The notes below the pieces were generated by a model. The model did not search any database and had not been told where the DNA came from. It saw only the letters and a list, made by a program, of their open reading frames with translations. DNA of 64,000 nt from Methylobacterium mesophilicum SR1.6/6. Lineage in GTDB: Bacteria; Pseudomonadota; Alphaproteobacteria; Rhizobiales; Beijerinckiaceae. The DNA is taken from NCBI RefSeq assembly GCF_000364445.2, contig NZ_CP043538.1, forward strand, positions 6,281,447 through 6,345,446, in the 5' to 3' direction. Of the stretch, positions 24,608 to 34,247 are shown in pieces (positions within the stretch are counted from its first letter, which is position 1; every line of letters begins with the position of its first letter). The position numbers were made by a program, and so were the translations under genes.

Positions 24608-26224
24608 TCAGCCCACGCCGGTCGGCCCGTCGAGGAGGGTGCGCACGCGGCGGACCAGCTCCGTGCGCCGGTAGGGCTTGTTGAGCAGATCAAACTCCGA
24701 GCCGCCGATATCGGTTCGCTCCAGGCTCGCCTCCGCGTAGCCGGTTGCCAGCAGAACCTTGAGCCGCGGCTGGCGGCGGAGCGCTTCGCGGGCGAGCAGC
24801 ACGCCGTTCATCCCCCCCGGCATGATCAGGTCGGTGAACAGCAGGTCGACCCGCCCGCTGGAATCCAAGATCTCCAGGGCCTCGCGGGCGTTGCCCGCGG
24901 TCAGCGTCGTGTAGCCGAAGTCCCGCAGGATGGTCCGGGCGAGTTCCGCCACGTCCTCGCGGTCGTCGACGATCAGGATGGTCTCGGTGCCCTGCCGGTC
25001 CACGGCCCGGAGCGAGACCTTGGCGGGGGCGTTCACGTCACCGTCCGTCGCCGGGAAGGACAGGCGCACCGTCGTGCCCTCGCCGACCGCGGACTCGATC
25101 TGCGCCGCGCCGCCCGACTGCTTGGCGAAGCCGTAGACCATCGACAGGCCGAGGCCGGTGCCCTTGCCCTCTTCCTTGGTCGTGAAGAACGGGTCCATCA
25201 CCCGGGCGAGCACCGCCGGCGGGATGCCGGTGCCGGAGTCCCGGATGGCGATGCTGACGTAGCGGCCGTCGCGCAGCGGGCCGACCTCGCCGCTCGCGGC
25301 GATCTCGCTGTTCTCCGTGGTGATCCGCACCGTGCCGCCGTCCGGCATCGCGTCCCGGGCGTTGATCAGCACGTTGAGGATGGCGACCTCGGCCTGGGTC
25401 GGATCGACCCGGCAGTTCCAGAGGTCCGCGGCGAGGTCGAGCTCGATCTTCACGGCCTCGCCCACGGAGCGGGCGACCATCTCGCCCATGCCCTCAACCA
25501 GGGTGTTCAGGTTGACGGCGCGTCCCTCCAGGCGCTGCTTGCGCGCGAAGGCCAGGAGCTGCTGCGTCAGGGTCGTGGCACGCTCGGCCGCCTGCCGGAT
25601 GTTCTCGGTGGCACGGCCGAGCCGGGCCCGGTCGGCGTCGGGCTTCTCCAGGCCGGCGGCCAGGATGTCGACGTAGCCGACGATCACCTGCAGCAGGTTG
25701 TTGAAATCGTGCGCGATGCCGCCGGTGAGTTGGCCGAGCGCCTCCATCTTCTGGGCCTGGCCCAGCGCCTCCTCGGCGTCGCGGCGCCGGGAGACGTCGA
25801 GCTGCGAGCCGAAATAGTACACGAGCTCGCCGTCGGCGTTGTAGACCGGCGAGACGAACAGGGCGTTCCAGAAAGTCGAGCCGTTCTTGCGGTAATTCAG
25901 GATCTCGGTAGCGAATTCCCGCTTCTCGGCGATCGCCGAGCGAACCTGTGTCACCGTCGACCGGTCGGTGTCAGGACCCTGCAGGAAGCGGCAATTGCGG
26001 CCGATCAGCTCCTCGGGCGTATAGCCGGTCATCGCCAGGAACGCCCGGTTGGCGAAGATGATCGGGTTGTCGGGCTGCCGCGGATCGGTGACGATCATCG
26101 GCATCCGCGTGGTCTCGACAGCGGCGAAGAAGATGTCGCTCTTGCGATCGGTCACATCGCTCGGTGCGCTGTCCCTGACTTGCGGACCTGCGCCGACCGG
26201 TGGGGTTTCGGGTGTTTCAGACAT
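24608..26224 (-). CDS. LOV-domain hybrid sensor histidine kinase (blue-light sensor)
   Basis: A 538-residue soluble protein. The LOV domain (about 30-145) has the flavin-adduct motif GRNCRFLQG with C78, [11 protein letters not shown], and the glutamine of YYFGSQLD (Q141) that senses the adduct. HisKA follows with HDFNN (H172), then an HATPase ([22 protein letters not shown]) and a C-terminal receiver (VDDRED... FTDLIMPGG). Blue light should form the Cys-FMN adduct and alter kinase activity. The output partner is not evident; a receiver protein encoded at 28433-28813 is one candidate. The start at ATG 26224 gives a short leader before the LOV core. Confidence 0.9.
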   Translation of the reverse strand: MSETPETPPVGAGPQVRDSAPSDVTDRKSDIFFAAVETTRMPMIVTDPRQPDNPIIFANRAFLAMTGYTPEELIGRNCRFLQGPDTDRSTVTQVRSAIAEKREFATEILNYRKNGSTFWNALFVSPVYNADGELVYYFGSQLDVSRRRDAEEALGQAQKMEALGQLTGGIAHDFNNLLQVIVGYVDILAAGLEKPDADRARLGRATENIRQAAERATTLTQQLLAFARKQRLEGRAVNLNTLVEGMGEMVARSVGEAVKIELDLAADLWNCRVDPTQAEVAILNVLINARDAMPDGGTVRITTENSEIAASGEVGPLRDGRYVSIAIRDSGTGIPPAVLARVMDPFFTTKEEGKGTGLGLSMVYGFAKQSGGAAQIESAVGEGTTVRLSFPATDGDVNAPAKVSLRAVDRQGTETILIVDDREDVAELARTILRDFGYTTLTAGNAREALEILDSSGRVDLLFTDLIMPGGMNGVLLAREALRRQPRLKVLLATGYAEASLERTDIGGSEFDLLNKPYRRTELVRRVRTLLDGPTGVG

Positions 26225-26377
26225 GCGAGGCGGTCTTCACCCTGAGGCCGTGCAGGCGGTCGATGCGGCGCCGCTTCAGCTCGGCGCGCGACTCTAGTGG
26301 TCCGAGACGCGATGTCGACCGCCCGGTCCCGTCGGTGGTGTCGCGCCTGTGGGGAGCGCCGGGGCGCCGCGGAGACG

Positions 26378-28351
26378 TCACGCCGCCGCCGTCCGTGCCG
26401 GGCCGGGAAGCGCGGCGGCCGGTGCCGGGCTGGTCCGCGCGGGTGCCGTCTCGCGGCAGGCACCCAGGACCGCCGAGAGCGCCTCGTTGAGCGACGTCAC
26501 CAGGAAGTCGGCCGAGGTCGCCCGTCGCAGGCGATCGAGTGTCGCCGGATCGCGCTCGCGCCAGAAGCCGACGAGGATGCGCACCCCCGGCACCGCGGCG
26601 CGGGCCTGCCGGACCGTGAAGCGGATCTGCGACAGACTTACCGGCTCCAGGTAGGAGAAGCAGATCAGCGCGAGACCCTCGGGGTTCTCGGGCCGCTCGC
26701 CGGCGCGGATCGCCGCCATCGACAGGATCTGCGAGGCGAGCCCGTGCCGTGCCAAGATCTGGCTCAGCATCAGCGTCGCCGCCTCGTCGAAGGGGCCGCG
26801 GCTCGACACGCACAGGACCGGTGTCTCGCTGCGCCAGCCGGGGGCGAGATCCTCGCGCGACAGCACGATGCCCGCCACCTGCCGGTCAGGCCCGACGGCA
26901 GCCAGCGCGGCGGCGGTCTCGGTGTCGGGACCGCGTCCGGATCCCCGCCGGGGCCGCCGCGCGACCGGGGCGGTGCCCAGACGATCCACCACCGTACGGA
27001 TCGCTGTGCCGACCTCCGCCTGGCGTTCGCGGTCGAGCGTCCCGCGCGAGAGATCCTCCTGCGCGAGCAGCAGGCCCGCCAGGGCGACCTCGTCGTAGTA
27101 GGTGACGAGGGCCCGCTCCTTCAGGAACTGCCAGCCCTGGTCGATCGCCTCCACGGGATCGCCGGCGAGCATGCGCTGGTAGAAGATCTCCGGGGGCGAC
27201 AGGGCGGGCTGGTCGCCGAGCAGCACGTCGAGGTACCAGAGCCTCTGCACGTGCCGTCCGAGCACCACGAGGCAGACGGTGAGGGGGGTCGCCAGCACGA
27301 GGCCGATCGGGCCCCACAGGAAGGTCCAGATCGTCGCCGCCAGGATGACGGCGACCGGCGAGAGGCCGGTCGAGTGGCCGTAGAGCAGCGGCTCGATCAC
27401 GTGGCCGCAGATCGGCTCGACCACCAGGAACAGGGCCGCGGTGGCGATCACCATGCTCCAGCCGGGATCGACCGCGGCGGCGAGGATCAGCGGCAGCAGC
27501 GCGCTGATCGCGGCGCCGATATAGGGCACGAAGCGCAGGATCGCGGCGAGCACGCCGAACAGCGTCGGGCTCGGCACGCCGATGATCCAGAGCCCGAAGC
27601 CGATCACCACGCCGAAGGCGATGTTGAGGGCGAGCTGCGCCAGGAAGAACCGGCTCAGCCGGCTCGTGGCATCGTCGATCGCCGCCGTGGTGCGGCGCAG
27701 GTCGCCCGAGCCGCCGGCGAGCTTGATCGCCCGGTTCCGCAGATCCTCGCGCTGGAGCAGGATGAAGATCGTGAAGATCAGGATCAGGCCGGTCGTGGCC
27801 AACGGGTGGAGCACGGGGCCCGCGAAGGTCTGCAGCGTGTCGATCACGCTGGCGCGGACGGGGGTGAGTTCCACGGTGATCGGGTGCGTGGGCGAGCCGG
27901 GCTCGCCCTTGATCTCGGCGGCCGGCGGCGGCTGAAGGGTGGCGCTCAGGTCCTGCACCATGTCGGCGATCCGCGAGAGCGTTCCGGTGCCAGCCGTCGC
28001 CCCGCGCAGGTCCTTGATCTTGGTCCGCATCACCAGCGTGTAGCGCGGCAGGTCGGCGGCGAGCTGGGATGCCTCGCTGGCGATCAGGCTGCCGATGCCG
28101 AACAGGGCGCCGAACACGATCACCACCACCAGGAGCACCGCGGGCGCCCGCGGCACCCGCAGGCGCCGCAGCATCCGGACCGCCGGCACGAGGACGAAGC
28201 TGAGCAGGATCGCCAGCGTCACCGGCACGAGGATCTCACGGCCGAGATAGAGCGCCGCCATCGTCGCCACGACGAGGAGGAGCGAGGCCAGCGCGACGAT
28301 GACCGGTAGGCCTTCCCGCAGGCGCTGGGCGGTGACGGGATCCTCGCTCAA
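26378..28351 (-). CDS. AI-2E family transporter with C-terminal cytoplasmic extension
   Basis: A 657-residue protein, whereas AI-2E/PerM transporters are usually 340-400. The first 380 residues or so carry the PerM pattern: paired N-terminal membrane segments, a long extracytoplasmic helical stretch, then PYIGAAISALLPLILAAAVD and the family's VEPLLYG-like ICGHVIEPLLYGHSTGLSP. The last 280 residues are soluble. Part of them (PVLCVSSRGPFDEAATLMLS... LALICFSYLEPVS... VRILVGFWRERD) resembles a Rossmann or B12-binding-like fold. The His typical of B12 binders is not seen. The transported substrate is unknown. Confidence 0.85.
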   Translation of the reverse strand: MSEDPVTAQRLREGLPVIVALASLLLVVATMAALYLGREILVPVTLAILLSFVLVPAVRMLRRLRVPRAPAVLLVVVIVFGALFGIGSLIASEASQLAADLPRYTLVMRTKIKDLRGATAGTGTLSRIADMVQDLSATLQPPPAAEIKGEPGSPTHPITVELTPVRASVIDTLQTFAGPVLHPLATTGLILIFTIFILLQREDLRNRAIKLAGGSGDLRRTTAAIDDATSRLSRFFLAQLALNIAFGVVIGFGLWIIGVPSPTLFGVLAAILRFVPYIGAAISALLPLILAAAVDPGWSMVIATAALFLVVEPICGHVIEPLLYGHSTGLSPVAVILAATIWTFLWGPIGLVLATPLTVCLVVLGRHVQRLWYLDVLLGDQPALSPPEIFYQRMLAGDPVEAIDQGWQFLKERALVTYYDEVALAGLLLAQEDLSRGTLDRERQAEVGTAIRTVVDRLGTAPVARRPRRGSGRGPDTETAAALAAVGPDRQVAGIVLSREDLAPGWRSETPVLCVSSRGPFDEAATLMLSQILARHGLASQILSMAAIRAGERPENPEGLALICFSYLEPVSLSQIRFTVRQARAAVPGVRILVGFWRERDPATLDRLRRATSADFLVTSLNEALSAVLGACRETAPARTSPAPAAALPGPARTAAA

Positions 28352-28432
28352 CGGGATGCTCCACTCGGATCGGATCGGGTGTCGACCGCATGCGCGGCCT
28401 GGGGGAGGACGGCGCGCCGATCCGGTGCCATG

Positions 28433-28813
28433 TCAGCCGGCCTGCGCGGTCTCGCCGAGGGCGGCGCTGATCTGGCTGAGGAGCTTCGAGAAATCGACGG
28501 GCTTCGGATGATAGTCGTCGCAGCCGGCCTGAATCGCCTTGTCCCGGTCGCCCGACATCGCGTGGGCGGTGAGGGCGATGATCGGGATCGCCCGCGTGTC
28601 GGTGCCGGATTTCAGCGCGCGCGCGACAGACCAGCCGTCGAGGACCGGGAGGTTCATGTCGAGCAGGATCACGTCCGGCTGGCCGGACCGGGCCTGCCGG
28701 ACGCCGGCCTCGCCGTCATGCGCCAGGATCACCTCGTAGCCGCGCCGCTTCAGGCGACGGGAGAGGAAATCCCAGATCTCTTCGTGATCCTCGACCAGCA
28801 GAATCTTCGCCAT
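28433..28813 (-). CDS. Single-domain response regulator
   Basis: A 126-residue CheY-like receiver with no output domain. It has acidic residues E8 and D9, phospho-acceptor D52 in VILLDMNLPVLDG, T82 in IALTAH and K104 in YHPKPVD. The ATG at 28813 is chosen as the natural receiver start; the upstream open frame is unconserved. It probably relays phosphate from a hybrid kinase, perhaps the LOV kinase two genes away on the same strand. That pairing is inference. Confidence 0.88.
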   Translation of the reverse strand: MAKILLVEDHEEIWDFLSRRLKRRGYEVILAHDGEAGVRQARSGQPDVILLDMNLPVLDGWSVARALKSGTDTRAIPIIALTAHAMSGDRDKAIQAGCDDYHPKPVDFSKLLSQISAALGETAQAG

Positions 28814-28998
28814 CGAACACTCGCACCCCCGGCCCGCGTCGCGCCAGCAGGCACCCCAACGCGCGGCATCGCACAATGGCCCAACGCTCAAGCCGCGATT
28901 CCGGTCCGTGTGATGTTCCGGTCGCGACCCGGGTTGACCCGGACTTCCCCCGGTAAGAGCGTGCCGCGCCGCGATTCCACAATACTGGCAGGGACAGT

Positions 28999-29643
28999 AT
29001 GGCGAACAAACCCGAGATCGAGTTCTATCACGCACCCAATACGCGCTCTTCCGGAGTGCGTGTGCTCCTCGAGGAGTTGGGTGTGCCGTACCGGCTGCAC
29101 GCCCTCAACATGCGCGCGGGCGAGCATCTCCAGGACGCGTACCGGGCCATCAACCCGATGGCGAAGGTGCCGGCGATCCGCAACGGCGAGGCTCTGGTCA
29201 CCGAACAGGCGGCCGTCTACCTCTATCTCGCCGACCTCTTCCCGGAGGCGGGCCTCGCCCCGGCGGCGACCGATCCCGCCCGCGCGACCTACCTGCGCTG
29301 GATGGTGTTCTACGGCTCCTGCTACGAGCCCGCGGTGATCGACCGCTACCTCAAGCGGGAGCCGGGCCCGCGCGCCATGTCGGCCTACGCCGATTACGAC
29401 AGCGTCATCGCCCGCGTCACCGAGGCGCTGACCCCGGGGCCGTACCTCCTCGGCGAGCGCTTCAGCGCCGCCGACATCCTGTGGGGGGGCGCCCTCGGCT
29501 GGACCATGGGTTTCGGACTGGTCGCGCCCCATCCGGTGCTGAACGCCTATGTCGAGCGGATCCGGGCGCGGCCGGCATCCCTGAAGGTCGCGGCCGCGGA
29601 TGCGGAACTGGCGGCGGCGCACGAGGCGGCCGCATCGGCCTGA
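28999..29643 (+). CDS. Glutathione S-transferase family protein
   Basis: A 214-residue GST. The N-terminal thioredoxin-like domain contains EFYHAPNTRSSGVRVLLEELG, NPMAKVPAIRNGEALVTEQAAV (the cis-Pro and the E/Q-A/S glutathione-contact motif) and a C-terminal helical domain with FSAADILWGGALGW, the N-capping motif. It conjugates or reduces small molecules with glutathione; the substrate is not predictable. CAGGGACA precedes the ATG. Divergent from the response-regulator gene. Confidence 0.9.
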   Translation: MANKPEIEFYHAPNTRSSGVRVLLEELGVPYRLHALNMRAGEHLQDAYRAINPMAKVPAIRNGEALVTEQAAVYLYLADLFPEAGLAPAATDPARATYLRWMVFYGSCYEPAVIDRYLKREPGPRAMSAYADYDSVIARVTEALTPGPYLLGERFSAADILWGGALGWTMGFGLVAPHPVLNAYVERIRARPASLKVAAADAELAAAHEAAASA

Positions 29644-29758
29644 TTGCGGCCGGACTCTTGCTGAGGCGATCCCCGGGAGCCCGATCCGGCGCGCGGTCGG
29701 GCTCCCAGGCGCCGGACTCACCGTGGGCCTCCACAGCGCGACCGGAACACCCAAGCCC

Positions 29759-30664
29759 ATGCGTCTGCTCGCTCCCCTTCTCGCCGCGCTTCTCCTCGGT
29801 GCTCCCGCCGAGTCGGCCGAACGCACCGGCACACTCAGGAAGATCCGCGACAACAACAGGCTGGTCCTCGGCGTGCGCGATACCGCAACCCCGTTCAGCT
29901 ACCTGGATCAGAACCAGAAGGTGGTCGGCTTCGCGGTCGATATCTGCCTGAAGATCGCCGACGCCGTGAAACGCGAGTTGCAGATGCCGGGCCTGGAGAT
30001 CGGGATGGAGTTCGTCAATTCCTCCTCCCGCATCCCGCTGATGACCAACGGCACGATCGACCTCGAATGTGGGACGACGACCAACAACGCCGACCGCAAG
30101 AAGCAGGTGGACTTTACCAACACGCATTTCCTGACGGCGACCCGCTTCGTGTCCCGGAAGGACCAGAACATCGCCAGCCTGGATGACCTGCGTGGCAAGA
30201 CCGTCTCGTCGGTGGCGGGCTCGACCAACATCCTGATGCTGATCAAGGCCAACAACGAGCGGAAGCTCGGCATCACGGTGATCGCCGCCAAGGACGTGCC
30301 GGAGGCGTTCCTGCTCGTGGAGACCGGCCGGGCCGCGGCCTTCGTGATGGACGACGTGCAGCTCAGCGTCGTGGCCGCGCAGTCCAAGGAGCCCTCCGCC
30401 TACGTGGTCAGCGACGAGACGCTGTCCAACCCGGAGCCCTACGGGATCATGCTGCGCAGGGACGATCCGGCCTTCAAGGCCGTCGTCGACCGGGCGACGG
30501 CCGAGCTCTACCGGAGCCCCGAGATCATGACGCTCTACGACCGCTGGTTCCTGAAGCCGGTGCCGCCGCGCGGCCTGACCTACAACGTGCCGCTGTCCTC
30601 CGCCCTGCGCTGGGCCTTCGCGCACCCGAGCGACAATTCTGATCCTGCGTTCTACGCGCACTGA
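29759..30664 (+). CDS. Amino-acid ABC transporter substrate-binding protein (GltI-like)
   Basis: A 301-residue periplasmic protein. A signal peptide is evident (MRLLAPLLAALLLGAPAESA). The mature part has DNNRLVLGVRDTATPFSYLD, then the SBP_bac_3 signature GFAVDICLKIADAV and TIDLECGTTTNNADRKKQVD, as in glutamate/aspartate-binding GltI. The ATG at 29759 fits the signal peptide; earlier in-frame starts lie inside the GST gene. No permease or ATPase gene is adjacent, so it would work with components encoded elsewhere. Confidence 0.88.
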   Translation: MRLLAPLLAALLLGAPAESAERTGTLRKIRDNNRLVLGVRDTATPFSYLDQNQKVVGFAVDICLKIADAVKRELQMPGLEIGMEFVNSSSRIPLMTNGTIDLECGTTTNNADRKKQVDFTNTHFLTATRFVSRKDQNIASLDDLRGKTVSSVAGSTNILMLIKANNERKLGITVIAAKDVPEAFLLVETGRAAAFVMDDVQLSVVAAQSKEPSAYVVSDETLSNPEPYGIMLRRDDPAFKAVVDRATAELYRSPEIMTLYDRWFLKPVPPRGLTYNVPLSSALRWAFAHPSDNSDPAFYAH

Positions 30665-30748
30665 TCTGTCGCGCGGCGGGGTTCCGCTCCGGCAAGGGAG
30701 ATGCGATGCCGCGGGTCTGATTTGGTCCGCGTCGCGAAGCGTCTCCCC

Positions 30749-31990
30749 ATGACCGACAGCACAGAGCCGGCTCTCACGCCTGCCGCGGCCCGGGCCGCGC
30801 CCCCGGCCACGTCGATCCCGCGGCTGATCGTGGTGCTGGCCTGCGCGGGCTTCGGCAGCACCTTCGCGCTGCGCTCGGTCGAGCCTCTGGTGGGCGTTCT
30901 CGCCCGCGACCTCGCGAGCGACGCCCACACGGTGGCGCTCCTCTCCACGGCCTTCGCGCTGCCCTACGCGTTCATCCAGCCGGTGCTCGGCCCGATCGGC
31001 GACGCCCTCGGGAAGGAGCGGGTGATGAGCACCTGCCTCGCGGTGCTCGCCGTCGCCCTCACCCTGTGCAGCATCGCCCCCGACATCGGCAGCCTGTTCG
31101 GCCTGCGCATGCTGGCGGGCGCTGCGGCGGGGGGCTGCATCCCCCTGTCGCTGGCCCTGCTCGGCGACCGCGTGCCGATGGAGAGCCGGCAAGTGGCGAT
31201 CGGGCGGTTCCTCGTGGCGGTGATCCTCGGCCAGCTGTCCGGCTCGACCTTCGCGGGCCTGATCGAGGCGGCGATCGGCTGGCGCGGGGTCTTCGCGGTG
31301 ACCGCCGCCGTGGCGGCCTTCGCCTGCGCGGCCACCGTGTTCGGCTTCGACCGGACCGGCCGGGCCGCCGCCCGCCGCCCGGCCTTCGGCGAGGCGGTGA
31401 CGCGCTACCGCACGATCCTGCGCAATCCCCGGGCGCGGGTGCTGTTCTCGGCGGTGTTCATCGAGGCGATCGCGATCTTCGGCGTATTCCCGCACCTCGC
31501 GCCGCTGATCGAGGCCAGGGGCGAGGGCGGTCCGCGGGAGGCCGGCCTCGTGCTGGCGGGGTTCGCCGTCGGCGGCCTGCTCTACTCGGCGCTGGTCGGG
31601 CTGCTGGTGCGGCTGCTCGGCCTGCCGCGGATGCTGATCGGCGGCGGCCTGATCTGCGGCGCGTCGCTCACGGTGGTCGGCCTCGCCGGCTCCTGGCAGG
31701 TCGACTGCGCCGCACTCACCGCCATGGGCCTCGGCTTCTACATGCTGCACAACACCTACCAGACCCAGGTCACCGAGGTTGCGCCCACCGCCCGCGCCTC
31801 CGCGGTGGCGCTCCACGCCTTCTCGTTCTTCTGCGGGCAGGCGCTCGGCGTCGCGGTGATCGGGCAGGCGCTCCTCCGGCTCGGCCAGTTCGGGGCGCTC
31901 GCCGGATGCGCCGTGACCATCCTGGCGCTCGGCATCGGCACCGCCCTCGCCCTGCGGCAGAAGCCGCCACCGGTGGCGTTCCCGGGCTGA
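30749..31990 (+). CDS. MFS transporter
   Basis: A 413-residue protein with twelve hydrophobic segments. After segment 2 is the MFS loop LGPIGDALGKERV (G-x3-D-x2-G-x-x-x type), and segment 4 has LRMLAGAAAGGCIPLSLALLGD. The ATG at 30749 is preferred. The family pattern suggests a proton-driven exporter or sugar transporter; the substrate is unknown. It converges on the ferredoxin reductase gene, leaving 6 bp between stops. Confidence 0.87.
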   Translation: MTDSTEPALTPAAARAAPPATSIPRLIVVLACAGFGSTFALRSVEPLVGVLARDLASDAHTVALLSTAFALPYAFIQPVLGPIGDALGKERVMSTCLAVLAVALTLCSIAPDIGSLFGLRMLAGAAAGGCIPLSLALLGDRVPMESRQVAIGRFLVAVILGQLSGSTFAGLIEAAIGWRGVFAVTAAVAAFACAATVFGFDRTGRAAARRPAFGEAVTRYRTILRNPRARVLFSAVFIEAIAIFGVFPHLAPLIEARGEGGPREAGLVLAGFAVGGLLYSALVGLLVRLLGLPRMLIGGGLICGASLTVVGLAGSWQVDCAALTAMGLGFYMLHNTYQTQVTEVAPTARASAVALHAFSFFCGQALGVAVIGQALLRLGQFGALAGCAVTILALGIGTALALRQKPPPVAFPG

Positions 31991-31996
31991 GCGGCC

Positions 31997-33238
31997 TCAG
32001 GCCTTCCGCAGCGCCAGCGCCTTGAGGTCGAAGCCGGGATCGGCCGCCTGTTCGGGCGTGAGCGGCGTCCCGGCGGCGAGCAGGCGCCGGGCGATCATGT
32101 GGTCGCCCGCCCGGTCGACGGATTCGACCGCGCTCAGGCGCCCGTCCCGGAAGCGGAACACCGAGAAGGCGGAACCGGAGCCGCGGACCACGCTGGCGTC
32201 GCCAGGGCCCGACAGCCCGGCGATCTGCAGCTTGTGCGGGCCCTGGTCGCTCCAGAACCAGGGCAGCGCGCCGTAGGCCGCGGGCCTGCCCGTGAGCCGG
32301 GCCGCGAGGCAGCGTCCCTGGTCGATGGCGTTCTGCACGGATTCAATGCGCACCGTGCCGTCCGGCGTGAGCCCGCGGGCGAAGGGGCTGGGGAAGCGGG
32401 CGCAGTCGCCGATCGCCGAGATCGCCGGATCGGGCGTGGCGAGGAACGCGTCGACCCGCACCCCGTCCTCGGCCGGCAGGCCCGCCGCGACCGCGAGCTC
32501 CCGGTTCGGAAGAACGCCGATCCCGACGAGCACGAGATCGGCCGGCAATTCCCGCCCGTCCGCGAGGGCCACGCCGGCGACGCGACCGTCGCGCCCGAGG
32601 ATCGCCGTCACGCCCGCTCCGAAGAGGAAGCGCACGCCCATCGCTGCCTGGGCGGCGCGGAAGAAGTCCCCCATCTCGGCCGAGACCGCCCGGGCCATCG
32701 GCCGTTCGGCCGCCTCGATCACCGTCACGCAGAGCCCGCGCGCGGCGGCGACGGCCGCGAATTCGAGCCCGATGAAGCCGGCGCCCACCACCACGATCGC
32801 CCGGGCGGCCTCGATCGCCGCCTTGAGCGCGTCGGCATCGGCGAGGCCGCGCAGCTGGCGCACGCCGTCGAGGTCCGCGCCGGAGACGGGCAGGGGCCGG
32901 TTGCGGGCGCCGGTGGCCAGTACGAGATGGTCGTAGCTCAGGCGCGTGCCGTCCGAGAGCTCGAGGCCGCGCTCCGCCCGGTCGATGGCGACGGCCCGGA
33001 TGCCCGGCCGATGGTCGATCGCGTGCTCGGCGAAGAAGCCGGGCGGGCGCAGGAGCAGCCCCTCCGGATCGGTCTTGCCGGCGAGGTAGGCCTTCGACAG
33101 GGGCGGCCGCTGGTAGGGGAGGGCGGTTTCGTCGCCCACCAGGGTGATCGGCTCCCTGAATCCGCCCTCGCGGAGGGAGGCGGCGAGCTGGAAGCCTGCC
33201 TGGCCCGCGCCCGCGACGACGATGCCGGTCGTGCTCAC
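31997..33238 (-). CDS. FAD-dependent ferredoxin/rubredoxin reductase (HcaD/ThcD-like)
   Basis: A 413-residue flavoprotein of the oxygenase-coupled reductase family. The FAD motif is GAGQAGFQLAASLREGG at the N-terminus, with LPYQRPPLSKAYL after it. The NAD(P)H motif is VVVGAGFIGLEFAAVAAARG near the middle, and ISAIGDCARFPSP binds FAD near the C-terminus. It transfers electrons from NAD(P)H to a small ferredoxin. GTG at 33238 overlaps the cbbR stop (GTGA), so it is translated with the regulator. No ferredoxin or oxygenase gene is adjacent. A much longer open frame through cbbR is not real. Confidence 0.9.
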   Translation of the reverse strand: MSTTGIVVAGAGQAGFQLAASLREGGFREPITLVGDETALPYQRPPLSKAYLAGKTDPEGLLLRPPGFFAEHAIDHRPGIRAVAIDRAERGLELSDGTRLSYDHLVLATGARNRPLPVSGADLDGVRQLRGLADADALKAAIEAARAIVVVGAGFIGLEFAAVAAARGLCVTVIEAAERPMARAVSAEMGDFFRAAQAAMGVRFLFGAGVTAILGRDGRVAGVALADGRELPADLVLVGIGVLPNRELAVAAGLPAEDGVRVDAFLATPDPAISAIGDCARFPSPFARGLTPDGTVRIESVQNAIDQGRCLAARLTGRPAAYGALPWFWSDQGPHKLQIAGLSGPGDASVVRGSGSAFSVFRFRDGRLSAVESVDRAGDHMIARRLLAAGTPLTPEQAADPGFDLKALALRKA

Positions 33239-34182
33239 GCCCGGGCTCCCGCGAGGGCCAGCCCGCTCTGCGCGACGCCGGGCAGGCTGCGCGCGCCCTC
33301 CGACATCAGGTACGACCAGACCGCGGAGGCGGCCGGCCCGAGCACCTTGTCGGCGCGCCGGACCGCGTACCAGTCGCGCCGGATCGGCAGGCCCTTCACG
33401 TCGAGGAGCACGAGACGGCCGCTCTCCAGCTCGGCCGCCACCGAATGGACCGAGAGCAGCGCGATCCCGAGCCCGGCCATGACCGCCTGCTTGATGGTCT
33501 CGTTCGAGCCGGTGTCGATGTCGAGCGGCGCCCGCTTCACCAGCACGCCGGCCATGAATTCCTCGAACACCATGCGGGTGCCCGAGCCCTCCTCGCGCAG
33601 GAAGAACGGCTGGTCGGCGAGATCCTCGCGATTCAGCCCGGACTTGCCCGCCAGCGGGTGCCCCGGGGGGGCGATCAGCACGATCGGGTGCGGCCCGAAG
33701 GTCGCGGCCTCGATCGGGAAGTCCCGGGGCGGCCGGCCCATCAGGGCGAAGTCGATCTCGTAGCCGCGCAGGGCCTCGACGGTCTGGCCGCGGTTGCGCA
33801 CCGACAGGCTGATCTCGACGCCGGGATGCTTCTTGACGAAGCCGGCGATCACCTGCGGGGCGAAGTACTTGGCGGTGGAGACGACGCCCAGAGCGACGCG
33901 CCCGCCCTCGGCCCCGCGCAGGGTGCGCAGCCGGTCCGTGCAGGTCTCCAGCACGGTGTTGATGCTGTCGATCGCCCAGAGCATCTCGCGGCCCGCATCG
34001 GTCGGCTTGAGGCCCCCGGGCGTCCGGTCGAACAGCAGGAGCCCGGCCTCCTCCTCCAGCTGGCGGATGCGCGCGTAGAGGGCGGCCGAGGTGACGTTCA
34101 GCTCCTGCGCCGCCCGGGTCATGGTGCCGAGGCGGGCCACCGCAGCGACCGCCTGGAGCTGCTTGAGGGAGAGGTTGCGCAT
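33235..34182 (-). CDS. cbbR: LysR-type regulator of carbon-fixation genes
   Basis: A 315-residue LysR-type regulator. The N-terminal winged HTH (about 1-60) is MRNLSLKQLQAVAAVARLG with TRAAQELNVTSAALYARIRQ, followed by the linker helix and an effector domain. It is divergent from cbbF with 194 bp between starts, and its neighbours are FBPase and PRK genes, the usual CbbR position. CbbR activates cbb operons in response to metabolites such as RuBP or NADPH. The regulator overlaps the ferredoxin reductase gene by 4 bp. Confidence 0.93.
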   Translation of the reverse strand: MRNLSLKQLQAVAAVARLGTMTRAAQELNVTSAALYARIRQLEEEAGLLLFDRTPGGLKPTDAGREMLWAIDSINTVLETCTDRLRTLRGAEGGRVALGVVSTAKYFAPQVIAGFVKKHPGVEISLSVRNRGQTVEALRGYEIDFALMGRPPRDFPIEAATFGPHPIVLIAPPGHPLAGKSGLNREDLADQPFFLREEGSGTRMVFEEFMAGVLVKRAPLDIDTGSNETIKQAVMAGLGIALLSVHSVAAELESGRLVLLDVKGLPIRRDWYAVRRADKVLGPAASAVWSYLMSEGARSLPGVAQSGLALAGARA

Positions 34183-34226
34183 GGCGAGTTTCTCGGCGGA
34201 GGTCTCGTTTTTTTCGTCCTATGGCA

Positions 34227-34247
34227 CAAGATCGCACAGAAATCTTG
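34227..34247. promoter_or_regulatory. Candidate CbbR operator, CAAGAT-N9-ATCTTG
   Basis: A 21-bp inverted repeat with perfect 6-bp arms lies in the cbbR-cbbF intergenic region. A further ATCTTG (34293-34298) occurs 51 bp downstream, near five helical turns. LysR regulators usually bind such dyads between divergent genes. The motif is not a textbook CbbR site, so it is a candidate only. Confidence 0.5.

Noticed and set aside
26297..28309. Long plus-strand open frame opposite the AI-2E transporter
   Set aside because: The minus-strand frame has clear family motifs and membrane segments; this one is a charged, low-complexity shadow.
29462..31816. Very long minus-strand open frame (about 780 codons) across GST, binding-protein and MFS genes
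   Set aside because: It is antisense to three recognisable genes, and its translation is His/Arg/Gly-rich without any motif. This is a known effect of high GC.
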